This document shows positions 1 to 10,809 of a DNA stretch of 64,000 bases, one piece after another (positions within the stretch are counted from its first letter, which is position 1; every line of letters begins with the position of its first letter). Made by a program: the position numbers and the translations under genes. The notes under the pieces are model-generated. The model was not told the DNA's origin and searched no databases. It saw only the letters and a list, made by a program, of their open reading frames with translations. Origin of the DNA: Antedon mediterranea (taxonomy: Eukaryota > Echinodermata > Crinoidea > Comatulida > Antedonidae); the NCBI RefSeq assembly GCF_964355755.1, contig NC_092674.1, positions 14,949,001 to 15,013,000 on the forward strand, read 5' to 3'.

Positions 1-342
1 GAATGTAAATGTGGAATTCAGACAATTAAAATACAGGTTTGAAGAAGTTCGAAAAATTAAGTTCAATGATGGTCAAGATACCCAATTAGACACTATCAAA
101 CTTTTCACGCCAAATGGACCAAAGCTCCTACAAGGCAAAGTAGATACAATTTCAAAATCATGGAGAGATCATTGTTGATAAACCAATTCCATGTTTCTAG
201 GAAATTCTAGGAAAATAATTCTGTAGAATTGTATAAGCTTGTAATTCGATGTTTTTTAAGGGGCAACTGACCATTGTGCTTTGTTTCTGTTCGGCTCTGT
301 ATCTGTTTATTGGTCGAATAAATAAATGAAATGAAATTGATG
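1..342 (+). mobile_element. Possible 3' end of a non-LTR retrotransposon
   Basis: An open frame enters from the window edge and ends with TGA at 176-178. Its last residues read TISKSWRDHC. It is followed by about 160 bp of untranslated-looking sequence ending in an A-rich simple tail at 310-340 (AATAAATAAATGAAATGAAA). A short 3' UTR with a simple-repeat tail is how LINE copies usually end. The protein part matches no motif I recognise, so the element class is inferred from the tail alone. Confidence 0.3.
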
Positions 343-344
343 TA

Positions 345-1020
345 ATACTCCTGCCTGTAGGAGCTGATTATTTGAGTCGGGTGTAAAGGACTCCTCCCAG
401 TTTGGAGAAAATGTTGGTACATTACTCTTTTAGAGGGGATTAAATGTCGTATTGAGTTGTTGTTTATTGTGTTGCAGAGAAAGATGGTGTGAGTTGCAGA
501 TTGGTGGAAAAGGATAAGGTGTTTGTATGTGGATTTGAGGGATTTTTGAGGGAGATGGAAAATGAGAGGAGTGCTATGTGAAGCAAGGAAAGGATAGAAA
601 AAAATTGAATAATTGACTAAGGCGGACAGAAGAAGAAATTAATTGTGTTATGTATGTAGAGTTGCAGCCTAAAGGAAAGTAACGTGACATTCATGGAGTA
701 AAAGAAAGTGAGTTGGAAGTAATAATAAAAGGCTATACTTGAAATTAATGAAATCTTTTAATTGTTGAGATCATTGGAGATAATTTTATAAGGAAATTGA
801 ATAAAGGAAAAACTGGTGAAAATAAAAGAGTATTATTTTGTGATATGATGTCACCGTAAGCCAAACAAAGCTGAGCTTTTGGATTCTGGTGGTAAGAATG
901 TTTGGTGGTTTAAGATAAATAATTGGTCAGTTTTGAACTTAAACCCCTTATATCTCAAAAACGCTTCCTATCCTGATTACCTTCCATATTCGTAATATAC
1001 GGAAAATTCTGGTTTAGAAA
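345..1020. other. AT-rich stretch, nothing recognised
   Basis: There is no convincing reading frame, repeat or RNA feature. The sequence is A- and G-rich on the plus strand, with stops in all frames. Confidence 0.5.
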
Positions 1021-1044
1021 AGTTGGATGGCAATTTGTCCCCTT

Positions 1045-1700
1045 TCGGGTGGTGATATGGGCTTGATGACATATGGACTGAAGCAGGTGTATATGCTTGT
1101 AATAGTACTGATCGGTCAACAAGATGATGTTGACCTAAAAGAACTAGCTGAAAACATATCCTGAATGTTTAATAACAGAGATGAATCTCACAGAGTAGAA
1201 CTTTGTGTGTTGTTAGATAAACTATGGGCACTGTTGAATAGCACTAATGTACAACATTTAATGACAACGTTCAATAAGAAACACTCAGAAAATCCTAACT
1301 TTGTGCTGTGGTCAACAACGTATATGGATATGATACAAATATTACTAGACTTTATCAAGGCACAGAGGGATGGTAAATGGGCTCTTCATCTCGAAGCCTT
1401 CACATCTACGGTAAGTTACCATGGCTGACAAATTATGCTCATTGGGCCAATAAGCACCGGAGTGGTATAGCTCAAGATACTTGTCATTGATATGCCTGCA
1501 CTTTTTTACTATTTAGGCCTACATCGCACATTATTCATGATAATGACGATGATGACAAACCTTATCCACCATGGACATTCACTGCGGTATACAATTCTAC
1601 CCTTACTACAATTAACTCAAACTCATGAATGCCAGTTTTTGATTACCAGTTACCCACTTTAGCATCCCGTAATGTTAAAGAAATTATACTTCAGTGCAAT
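1045..1700 (+). pseudogene. Decayed transposon-associated ORF (RDGxWxLHL family)
   Basis: A frame runs from about 1050 to 1430 with one in-frame TGA at 1162-1164, just before an ATG at 1165. It reads through NPNFVLWSTT, then MDMIQILLDF, then RDGKWALHLEAF. This order (a residue block with FxxW, a hydrophobic helix, then RDGxWxLHL and a following LPW..Y block) is one I associate with a multicopy uncharacterised family in aquatic invertebrates. The next block, LPWLTNYAHW, is present at about 1418-1450 but in another frame, so an indel lies near 1412. Further downstream only scattered matching residues remain. The GTAAGT at 1411 could instead be a splice donor, but the immediate continuation in the other frame favours a frameshift. 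Function unknown. Confidence 0.4.
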
Positions 1701-2527
1701 AAATAAATAAATATAGTGATAAAAACCTAATAATTCACAGTGTGTTGTGCTACGCCAAAATGAATATCCCATATGAGATAAAAAGTTGCTGTAATAAGAC
1801 AAGAGACTGAATTTTATTGTTGCTAGATATTTCTAATGTCCACGTGGTAACCAATTACCGATTTCATTCACTATTTTTCTTCAAGGTCACAATCATGCCA
1901 CGGCGAACATAACACAACATAAGTTTTTGGGAAGGGGCCATAAACATATTTCTAAAAACAGCTCACACTCAGGCCTATTTCGATCATCATTACATTTTGT
2001 TAACTGTATTTATTCGCAATTTGCATGTACATGCATTAATAAATATGTCAAAATTAGGATGGCAATATAAGTTTCTCCAGTAAACCAAGACTGGAAATTG
2101 TCACATACCTTCAACAAAATAAAGGATAATTCATTTCATAATATATACAGGGCAATCAAATCACTTGATTGTATTGCACCACCCAAGTGGTATCTTTCAA
2201 AAAGTATATGTATTCTAAATTAGTGTGCAAGTCTTCTAATTGTAACCCTGGGTTATTGCATTTGTTATTGTAGTGTTTACTTTTTTTTTTTTTTTATTAT
2301 TCTTCTTTCTTTCTCAGATTTTGTGCACGCGTTTTCTCTTTAACGTATCAACATAACATGTTGTAACTTGGTCAACATATAGACATTTAATTGAAGATGT
2401 TCAGCCAAGCTTTTTGACGATGTCAGATCCGCGTAGCGTAAGTCACGCGCGATTTTCTGAAAATCTTAAATCGGTCATAACTTCGAAACCGATAAATATT
2501 TTTTAACAAAATTTTCAGCCACGTTTT

Positions 2528-2685
2528 CTTCACATCAATGGCTAACTTTTGGAATGTTTAACAAATTTTTGAACATTAGAAAGTTTTCGCGTAAACGGCG
2601 TTATAACTTCACATCAATTGTTAACTTTTTTAACGCTACCGAAATTTGTAACATTAGAAAGTGCGCGCGTAAATTGCGTTTGAAA
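2528..2685. repeat. Diverged tandem duplication, unit about 79 bp
   Basis: Two imperfect copies begin with CTTCACATCAATnG at 2528 and 2607. Each continues through an ACATTAGAAAGT block and a CGCGTAAA block. The surrounding 2400-2760 is unusually rich in CGCG and CGTAA for this AT-rich window. Confidence 0.55.
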
Positions 2686-2934
2686 TTTTAAAATGCTTGA
2701 AATCAATTTCTGATTAAATTAGAGCACGATTCAGGTCATTTTCAGATTTCACGGCGCAGGGAACACGTATCAGCATTTATTTTGCACGATTTGTGTTTTT
2801 AAATCTTTGTTTAACAATTTTACGTTATTTTATTCACTATTCAACTTGAAATGGCGTTCTACGAGCACGTTAAACATGCATCGAGGGGTGTTCACGACAT
2901 ACCGAATGCACGAGTAATCTTTCTTCGGATTTTT

Positions 2935-3190
2935 TTCGGCAGGTGCTCATATGGCTCGATGTGTTAGTGCAACCGACTTTGGTATCAGAGGTACCGGGAT
3001 CGAATCCCATCACGGGAAAACAATTAAATAAAAGGATTTATAAGGCTATTACAGTGAAAGGGCAGTTTTAATTTTGAATAGGCTACTTTTTGGAAAACTC
3101 ATAACTGAAAAGTACTTGAATGCGCAAGATACGTTTTGTTGCGGGCGGATAACCAAACTCGTCCTCAAGTGACGAGTTTAAGTTCTAGTT
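2935..3190 (+). mobile_element. tRNA-derived SINE candidate
   Basis: At 2947-2965 there is an A-box-like segment (TGGCTCGATGTG), and at 2997-3009 a B-box-like segment (GGGATCGAATCCC) that can form a T-arm with a 3-bp stem. The spacing is close to that of a tRNA internal Pol III promoter. The anticodon arm does not fold convincingly, so it is not a functional tRNA. The unrelated tail to about 3190 contains an inverted pair around AACTCGTCCTCAAGTGACGAGTT, given here in two halves: AACTCGTC and GACGAGTT. This is the usual shape of a tRNA-headed SINE. Confidence 0.42.
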
Positions 3191-3371
3191 ATTCTTTGAT
3201 TGTTTTTTAGTGTGGGTTACTATTAGAAGTGGGGTTACTATTACGGTGTGGGTTACTAATTTACGGTATGTGATGTGTATTTTTTAGTGCATACTCATTC
3301 CTTACAATTACATTAGTTTTAGTTTGTACACACACACAAATCTGTACGTTTGTTCATTTTTCCCCACAGAG

Positions 3372-4573
3372 ATGGCCGATGAACTGATAATGAAAATACA
3401 ATGTACCTAGTCCTTCATAGCATTGTTTGTAAAAAACACTCCGTCTGTGATGCGTCAGCATGCTGTGCAACTTGGGATTCAAGTGGAGAACATGCTGAAC
3501 AATTGTGTTGCACTAATAACTGCACAAACCGCGCAGATTCTCAACCTTTAGAGACAAGTCCGTCAACTAAAGGCTGAAAATCAAAAGCACAGAAGATATT
3601 GGTACAAAGAAGAACTATTTTTAAATATATTCTTTATCTACTCAGTAACGAATTTTTTTCATGTTTTATAATATACCACTTGATACCATCACATTTGCGA
3701 TGTAGTAACGTTTTTATTTTTGTAATTATTAATTAATACAAATGTTGAGAAGCAACTGTTAATCAATACATTTGTATAAACAAATATTAAATCTATCAAA
3801 ATAGTATTTTTTAAAGAAAATCAGTCTGTCTTCAACATTATGATGCTGTACTTGAGGTGATCAGCTATTAAAAACGTAGGAGGAGATAGGAAAATGCGAA
3901 GCATCCTCGTATTATTGGTTGCGGGTATTTTTCAAGACAGACATTCATTAGACAGTGTATTGGGTCCAAGGTCCATTAAAATTACATATTCAACAAAACA
4001 ATATAAGTAAATTATTTTTTCAAGGGGACAATCAAATACAATATCCTTAATGTTATCCAACCCATGCACAATTGTTCACCTAATTTTGTTATGAAAAACC
4101 CTCATACTGTAAATCAGTTTAATATTAATAATTTAATATTTTTTGCATTCTTTTTAATTAGAAAGTAAGGGTGAGTGTGAGGCGTGTGATGATACTACCG
4201 CCGATGAATCAAGTAGCCATGAAAGAAACACCAACTGGCCCAGGGAAGAGGAAAACTAAAATAAGATCATTCTCAGATTTTCTAATGAGTATACTTCTAA
4301 AACTTGTTTTAAAGAAATAATTCTGACACTATTTAAAAAATATGTAGCAGCACTAACTTGATTACACAATTTTTTAGTTTGAGATAAATAATTTTTCATA
4401 TTTCACCAAACTTATTTAAATTTAATTATCACTTTTTTTGTTAGATTCTTCTTCCAGTTCTGATATTGAAGAAGCACCACCATCACAACTATCACAGCCA
4501 CAATTTACGCCACCTCAGGCAAAAAAGCAGCCTTCTCCCCCTGAACCTTACAGGGTTTATGCTCCATTTTAGA
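3372..4573 (+). pseudogene. Degraded multi-exon ORF, function unknown
   Basis: Three coding-like pieces lie in order on the plus strand. At 3372-3650 a frame starting MADELIMKIQ carries two stops and a helical block containing RQVRQLKAENQKHRRYWYKE. At about 4163-4258 a short acidic piece follows an AT-rich stretch ending in AG. At 4445-4573 a Ser/Pro/Gln-rich piece begins DSSSSSDIEEAPPSQ and ends in TAG. Acceptor-like AGs precede the last two, so they could be exons of one gene. The pieces look like an accessory protein of a transposon or a dead gene. The 3599-3975 part also belongs to a dispersed repeat. I do not recognise the family. Confidence 0.28.
3599..3975 (+). repeat. Dispersed repeat, copy 1 (partner at 58,529-59,305)
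   Basis: Long stretches match 58,529-59,305 in the same orientation, including GGTACAAAGA, a block around TATTCTTTATC, and the segment from ATCAATACATTTGTATAAAC through GGAGGAGATAGGAAAATGCG to ATTAGACAGTGTAT. This copy is shorter: the partner has roughly 300 bp more in the middle. It ends near 3975, where similarity stops abruptly. Confidence 0.8.
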
Positions 4574-4583
4574 ATGTAGGAGG

Positions 4584-5628
4584 ATGCGTAAAAAAGATAT
4601 ACCTAGGTCTCTAACGTTTAGGGGGAGGAGAGACAACTGGTCCTTTTTTAAGCGGCGGTTGGCTTCATTTATAGAGGAACAGGAACTCACAAACCGTGAA
4701 AGTAAGGACGTCCTTACTTGGTGTTTAGACGGGGCGGCGGCTGAGTTCTATGTGAATCTGATAGAAATGGATGCTGATATGGGCTTTAGGCAGATCATTA
4801 AAGCTTTCAACCGACGTTTTAGTGAGGACGAGCTCCCCGCAGTCCTCCAAGCTAAATTAGAGACTGCTACGCAAAATGAGGGAGAGACTATAGAGGAATG
4901 GGGAGATAGAGTGCTAACCCTGACTAGAAAGGCGTTTAAGGATTTGCCCAAGGAGTGGATCCAAGAGCAGGCCGTAGTTAGGTTTTTTATTGGGTGCAGG
5001 GATGCAGAAGTAGGTAGGCATGTCATGCACAAGCACTGTTCAACTATTCCTAGAGCTATTAGGGAGTTTGAAAAATATGATAGTTATAGGGGGCTATATA
5101 GTAAACGTAAGAGTAAGGTTAAGGATACCGTGAAACCTCATGTTAGGTCCACGGTCCGTACTTCTTTTGCACCCCCACTATCTTTTCAGCTACCTTCAGA
5201 AGACCAGGAGGATACCGAGGGTGAAACTGGCGATGAGGTGTCCATTCAGCAGGTGCGAGGGAGGCCTATGAGGGGAAACACCAGCTTGGGTTCCTACGGA
5301 ACCCGCACCTACTGACGGCCAGAACCAGCCTCGAACTGTGACGTTGGTGCCACCCACCAACAATACTCCTACTACGGAGGCCCGTTTGGCTACTGTGGAG
5401 GGTAATTTCCAGACGTTGAATACCAATCTGGGACGGGTGGAGAACACCGTGAACACGGAGATTGCCGCCATGCGGAATCAATTGGATCAGCTCATGCGTT
5501 TCCTGAGACCAGGCGAACTGGCTTGCTTTGAATGTAAGGAGGTGGGACACTTCCGCAGGGAGTGTCCGAGGTTAGCGAGCCGTTTGCGTCAGGTTAGTGG
5601 CCATGAGCAGGATCCGTTAAACGAGTAA
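4584..5628 (+). CDS. Ty3-type retrotransposon Gag with zinc knuckle, frameshifted, no pol
   Basis: The first frame (4584-5315, 243 residues from ATG) has the layout of an LTR-retrotransposon capsid. It holds a WSFFKRRLASF block near residue 20, a WCLDGAAAEF block near 46, then an RRFSEDELP segment and the EEWGDRVLTL helix near 103. These are typical of Ty3/gypsy-like Gag of invertebrates. A second frame, +1 to the first, is open from 5272 and ends at 5628. It carries a CCHC knuckle, CFECKEVGHFRREC, that would bind nucleic acid. The frames overlap at 5272-5315, so one frameshift or a +1 recoding event would join them. No protease, reverse transcriptase or integrase follows, and no LTR was found. 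It is either a truncated element or an isolated gag gene. Base composition is less AT-rich than its surroundings. Confidence 0.75.
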
Positions 5629-5639
5629 TGGTAATTACA

Positions 5640-6880
5640 CTGTAAACACTGTTTAATATAATGCAATTATATCCTTACCAGCCAAGTGGTTGATTTTGTA
5701 TCACATGCTATTTTTTATTGTTAAAAGTTGTATCGCCTTTTTAAAAAGTAACAAAATACTCTGTCAAAACTAATCCAAATTTATTCACGTTCATATGATT
5801 ATACAATAACAAAAATTCCTTTTTCATTAAACTGTTAAATTGTAAATTGAACTTATGTATTTTTAATTTAATGTAACACAACTTTCTCAAGTTGGTGGCA
5901 TAGACGTGAGGGACAATGTGGAATGTAACACAACTTTCTCAAGTTGGTGGCATAGACGTGAGGGACAATGTGGAAAAGGTTATGTCAAAGTAAGCACAGT
6001 TTTAATCTGTATGATACTTTGTGTGAGGGTATATCTATAAAAGAAGACAAGGCAAAGATGCTTTAAATATAATTATTTATAATAATATTAATATAAAATA
6101 TGATCTGTGTTGTTTTTCACCTTTTTTGTACACTTTTAAGGTCTGATATTTCAAAACAACAAATGTAAGTCAAATTAAATTACAATATCGAAACAATTTA
6201 ATTTAAAGTTTGTCTTTAAGTGTAAGCCTAGAATACAATATCAGCGAAAGCATGTCCTAGGTTGAAGCATCAAGACCCATAACTTTTTGAATTTCCACGT
6301 GGGCCCGGCTGCGCGTGGCCGGCCTTGGTTTTGTAATACTTCACGTTTGCGTGTCCCAGCAACGCTCGAGAGAACCAAGAAACTGTAATATCGCGTAAAA
6401 ATGTGTAAATATTAGCGGTCAGACTCGATCATCGTCATCGCTATTTTATTTTCAACTTAAAGCCTGTTTTCTTGTTAAGTTGCGTTGAGTTTAAAATCGT
6501 TAAAGATATTACTTGGAGATATTAAAACCTTAAGATTCAATAACGGAACCAAATTTGTGACAAAAGAATTTAAGGCACTACACGAACTAGAAATAGAATT
6601 AGACACCAAACGTCAGCACCATATTAACGGTACGGCTAATGCCAATGGGAGTGATCTCCGGAGACACCCAAGGGTTTATGACCAATTAAAACATCGAAAA
6701 ACGCCAGATATACCCCATTCACACCAACCAACACTGGAGTTTTTTAAATAAAAATATAAATACCGCCCTCTATTCGGTTTGTTTACATCGCGACGATGGA
6801 CGATCAATATCAATTAATTTGACTAATTAATCACATTTTATCAAATAATTACCTTTTTTTTTTTATAAATGAAATCAATT
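5640..6880. other. AT-rich non-coding stretch
   Basis: Apart from the short tandem duplication at 5870-5973, I see no gene. A TTG-initiated frame at 6485-6751 lacks family motifs. A GC-richer patch near 6295-6375 contains CCACGTGG and GGCCGGCC words of unknown meaning. Confidence 0.45.
5870..5973. repeat. Exact tandem duplication, 52-bp unit
   Basis: Two identical copies of a 52-bp unit beginning AATGTAACACAACTTTCTC occupy 5870-5921 and 5922-5973. The perfect identity implies a recent event. Confidence 0.95.
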
Positions 6881-6884
6881 CTAA

Positions 6885-7195
6885 TTTCAGAATTCGTGAA
6901 AGATTTTCTAGGCTGCAGGAACAAACAACCACGGCCCACAACGATCATGCAAGGCCTATTGGCTCGAAACAGAGAATATGGACGTTTGTTTTGGAATCGT
7001 GAAGTCAATAATTAAAATGATCAAATTTTTCGTTCACATTTCCACCTTCACATGTGTCGGGATACATTTAATCACTTATGTCAGTTATTGAGGCCTGAGA
7101 TAGAGAAGAGCGACACAAATTACCGGAGATCAATCCCATTTCAGGAATGAGTTGGAATCATTGGTGGTTGGCAATGCCAACCGAATATAGGTATT
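6885..7195 (+). pseudogene. PIF/Harbinger transposase, N-terminal part (decayed)
   Basis: An AG at about 6889 precedes coding-like sequence. The frame at 7045-7150 reads CRDTFNHLCQLLRPEIEKSD, followed by an RRSIPF block. This is the characteristic start of HARBI1-like PIF/Harbinger nucleases (an RxTFxxLCxLLRP helix before the DDE domain). Stops at about 7012 and 7146 show that it is dead. The catalytic part continues at 8635 after an intervening LINE fragment. The family normally works with a Myb/SANT-like partner; a glutamine-rich remnant at 10,180-10,800 could be one, but I cannot show it. Confidence 0.65.
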
Positions 7196-7854
7196 GCATC
7201 TATCTCTCTAGTGCTTGATATTTTTTTTTTCATTCTACAGTACTCTGTCCTACATAGGAATAATAAAGATTCCCTTCAATTAAATTATTATTGCGATCAG
7301 CCCACTCCTTTTTGTAACTACATTCCTGGATTGGTTCTTTTCCTCCTCTAAATTGTTGCTTCTACATTTAAATGAATTAGATATGTGTCATGAATCAATA
7401 AAAAGAAAACCATAAGGCTATCTCAGAATTATTTGCTAAATCTTTTAAATCTATGCCATATATGTGAGTCTACACGTAGCACCTACACACCGAGAAATTC
7501 AGTCACAAATGAATGGTATACAGAGGATCTCATGCAAATGCCAAGGGAACATTTTGTTACAATTTTCATCAGCTGGTTGGTGGGGTCAATAGTTTGCTTT
7601 TACTATGTTTTATCATATAAACAAAACAAAAACTCATAAAAAAAGATATAATTTCCCTTATAATATGGATAGGCCTATGTTCCGACTAATGACAATTCAT
7701 TCTGCCTCATACAATAATTGAAAACTCAACATTTTACTAGCTATATTACCAGACTATAACAAAATGCTTTTTTTTTAAATTGTCAGGTCACTGGTCAATA
7801 TGTTTGGGATAGGCATATCAATGCTATGTACTAGTGCCATGAGCTAATCAAGTT

Positions 7855-8560
7855 GTGGCTGCCTTTAAGAATAGACAGTTCCTCATCGTTATATTTCACT
7901 GCCAAAGGGTATATGCAAATTTAATTTTTTGTTATATTATAGAAATACAACATAGTTATTTTAAAGATAAATTTTCTTTCACACACACACCATTCTTAAT
8001 AATACAATTGAACAGGACTACTATATTTCACCAAAGTATTAGAAACTCTGGTGCAAAACTTTGGAATGTTTTGCCTCATTCGTTTCAAAATATACATAAT
8101 GTAAATAATTTCAAAAAAACTGCAAAATATTATTTATTATCAAACAATACTTAGCTGCCATGTTTCTTGTTAATTTATTTACTTTTAGAAATATTGAAAA
8201 TGTATTAATATGATTTATACTGCAATTGATATCATTTTATTTTATTTATTTATTTATTCTTTCTTTTGACTGGATTGCATTTTCAGTAACGCAGTACTGC
8301 TTTCCAAAATGGTCCAGTTATAAGTTTAAAAGTAAATAAAAATTATAACATAAATACACAGTAGGTCTAATTTAAAAGATATATACAGAACAGTTACCGC
8401 TTTACGTTTTATTGTTATTTTCATTTCTGTGTCTTATTTATATGTTTTGTTCGCTTTGATTGTTTTGTTTGGGCGTCCCTGACACAAGCTTTGCTTTTTT
8501 GGTGACGCCACCATTTTGGAAATAAATGTTGATTTTGATTGATTGATTGAACAGCTGATG
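7855..8560 (+). mobile_element. LINE 3' fragment nested in the Harbinger relic
   Basis: The frame at 7855-8154 ends with the usual C-terminus of a CR1/L2-type ORF2: an NRTTIFHQSIRNSGAKLWN block followed by LP..F..NNFKKTAKYYL and a stop. The 3' UTR runs to a tail of ATTGATTGATTGA at about 8538-8552. The copy is strongly 5' truncated, with no reverse transcriptase palm. It sits between the two recognisable halves of a Harbinger transposase, so it inserted after that element. Confidence 0.7.
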
Positions 8561-8634
8561 TAAAAAGTATCAATAATGTATTTAGCACTGTTTTTAAGGT
8601 TTCTTAATAATTATAACAGATTTACTGATATCTA

Positions 8635-9245
8635 TGATGGATTGCCAGGCTCTTGCCCACTCAGCTCTACCAGAACAACAATGGCCTACTGTTCAGTGCA
8701 GAGGTACATTTTTTTTAAATGTTATAAATATTACTATATATAAAACGTTTTATTTTACATTAAATACAATTTAGATACTGTACATAATATGCCATTTCCC
8801 CTTTTTTGTTATGTACTGTAGAAAAACAAGCAGTTAAATGGGGTTGATGTGCCCGTCTGCTTGATTGGCGATCCTGCTTACCCATTGCACCCATGGCTGA
8901 TGAAAGGCTACATCAACAACAACCATCTAACTCCAAGCCAACGCAATTTCAACCGGTGATTAAGTTCTGCCAGAGTTGGTTGAGAACACTTTTGGTAGGC
9001 TTAAAGGGTGATGGAGACGACTGCTGAATCGCAACGACAGCGACATTGTTGCAGCCTGCTGTGTGTTACAAAAATTTTGTGAAATTCACAAAGATGAATA
9101 CAACCCACAGTGGGATGTGACAATGGATGAAGAGATGGAACAAGGTTTGATTCAACCTGATGCAGACCCAATCAACGACAACAGACCTGAAAGATCAGCT
9201 AATTTTCAGAGATGCTATCGCAGTATATTTAAATATGTAATTTAA
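8635..9245 (+). pseudogene. PIF/Harbinger transposase, catalytic part (decayed)
   Basis: At 8634-8660 the frame reads TDIYDGLPGSC, the counterpart of the DxxxGxPGSxHD motif that holds the second catalytic Asp; that Asp is not preserved here. At 8850-8955 comes VCLIGDPAYPLHPWLMKGY, containing the third conserved Asp in GDPAYPL, then LTPSQRNFNR. The block matching RARxxVENxFGRLKG at about 8966-9008 is broken by indels. The last segment, 9040-9245, reads AACCVLQKFCEIHKDEY as in the family's C-terminal AACCVLHNFCE motif and ends in a normal stop. It continues the N-terminal part at 6885-7195. Confidence 0.72.
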
Positions 9246-9574
9246 ATTAGAGTAATTCAGTAAGTAAATAAAATATCAATAAGCTTTGTTTGTTTTTTTT
9301 TTATTTTAATTGTATTAAACACAAAAAATGTTTAGTAATGACAACAAAACTGAGTTGGGTTAAACATTTACTGTACACCACTTATTAATTATAAATATGA
9401 GTGGATAATTTTCAAATACAGTTCAGTAGTTTAATCAATATTTTATTAATTTAGAACATATCTTACCTTAATAATAATTTGTATTATTATAAATTCAATA
9501 TAATTATATAACAACTGGGTGAGGCAGTATAAAGAACATATGTATTAATTAATGTATTCATTTAGAATAAGTTA

Positions 9575-9915
9575 TTTTATTATGGAGGATTTTGTGGGTG
9601 AGGATTATAATTGGGAAGCATTGGAGGCAGAGTGTAATTAGGGCGGGAATGTTGTAAAAATTGGGCAAGTATTGCCAAAACCTCTACCTTGTGCAGTTTA
9701 TGGTTTGTTAAACATGAACATGTTGCCACGGTTAGACCAACACTGACATAGAAACACTATTTCCTACAGGACATTCAATATTTCATGATGCAAGAAATAA
9801 TAAATTAACTCTAGGACGTTATTTCCATAATAGATTATGTCATGTTGACAATAGAATTGGAAATACAGAATACATATTTTTGCACAATGCTTTAATGAGA
9901 TCAAAGTGTCTCCAT
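9575..9915 (+). pseudogene. Helitron-like N-terminal domain fragment
   Basis: At about 9757-9910 a frame reads LTLGRYFHNRLCHVDNRIG followed by NTEYIFLHNALMRSK. This resembles the YFxxRLxxxDxRF..xxEYLF segment of the Helitron-like N-terminal domain that precedes the Rep/helicase region. The preceding 180 bp is coding-like but has stops. No Rep HUH motif or helicase follows, so it is only a scrap. Confidence 0.42.
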
Positions 9916-10179
9916 TGCACTCAGAAAAGGACCAGATAATGGTGGTAAGTGGTTCTCGTCTTCGTGTTAAAGAATACTGTAATGTTGCATTTTATATAGA
10001 TCACAGTGAATTAGATGGCAATATTAATGCAGATGCAGAAAGTATTAAGGAGGATACAAGGGAAAATCAAGACCAACCAAGACAAAATGCTGATGAGTAA
10101 TATTCATAATACTGTATAATTAATTTTGTATATGAATATTTGTCTGTGAAATCACATAGAATTACTAAACGTAGTCAAT

Positions 10180-10800
10180 ATGCTTGCAATGCAGCATCTG
10201 AAAGCAAGTTCTTATTATTTTAGGTGCCCAGCCAATAAAATATATACAAAGCTGGAACAATCATTTAAATTGTTGACTGAAATGATGTCCAAGCAGGTGA
10301 ACAGCTTGAAAATCGGATGCCGCGACAATCCGAAGAGCAGCAGCAGCAGGAAAGAGCATGCCAGGATGACGGACCTGTTCAAGATGATGGTACAGCAGCC
10401 ACATCAACAGCCAAAATATTATCCACATCAACTGTATCAACATTACACACAGCAGAGACCTGGTCAAGCACAATATACACAGCCACCACCATATAAAGGG
10501 AATAGTGTCTTATTTTCTAGGTGGCACTTAGGCACTTGGACAGAGAAGTTAAGACGCCGTCAGACAACCATGACATAGGTGACGAATGGCGAGAAAAGCA
10601 ACTCCTATTAGAAGAGGTACAATTATCTATTTTACTGTCGGAGAATCAATCCAATCCAACCATCGGAGCAGATGCTGACGCTAAGAGAGCAGCAGTGACA
10701 CAGAGACTACTTTTAGTGATTCAAGTGATGGTACTGCTATCTGCTCACATGATGGCATGGATGAAGATGCCGATGATACTGTTCAATTTTTAATCACCGA
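10180..10800 (+). pseudogene. Glutamine- and acid-rich degraded ORF
   Basis: Two overlapping frames are open across this stretch. One (10,180-10,578) is Gln/His/Pro-rich with runs such as QQPHQQPKYYPHQ. Another reads an EEQQQQER segment and, from about 10,690, the acidic DTETTFSDSSDGT. Low-complexity tails like this occur in Myb/SANT-type accessory proteins of Harbinger elements and in BESS/MADF proteins, but no folded domain is visible. I cannot assign a function. Confidence 0.22.
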
Positions 10801-10809
10801 GACATTGTA

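Noticed and set aside
5268-5285. G GGA AAC in the gag frame, a classical -1 slippery heptamer
   Set aside because: The zinc-knuckle frame is +1 to the capsid frame; a -1 slip leads to a third frame that ends at about 5340.
6485-6751. 88-codon frame with an NNGTKFVTKEF stretch reminiscent of retroviral-type integrase
   Set aside because: It starts at TTG, the match is limited to a few residues, and no zinc-binding HHCC region, catalytic pattern or neighbouring pol segment is visible.
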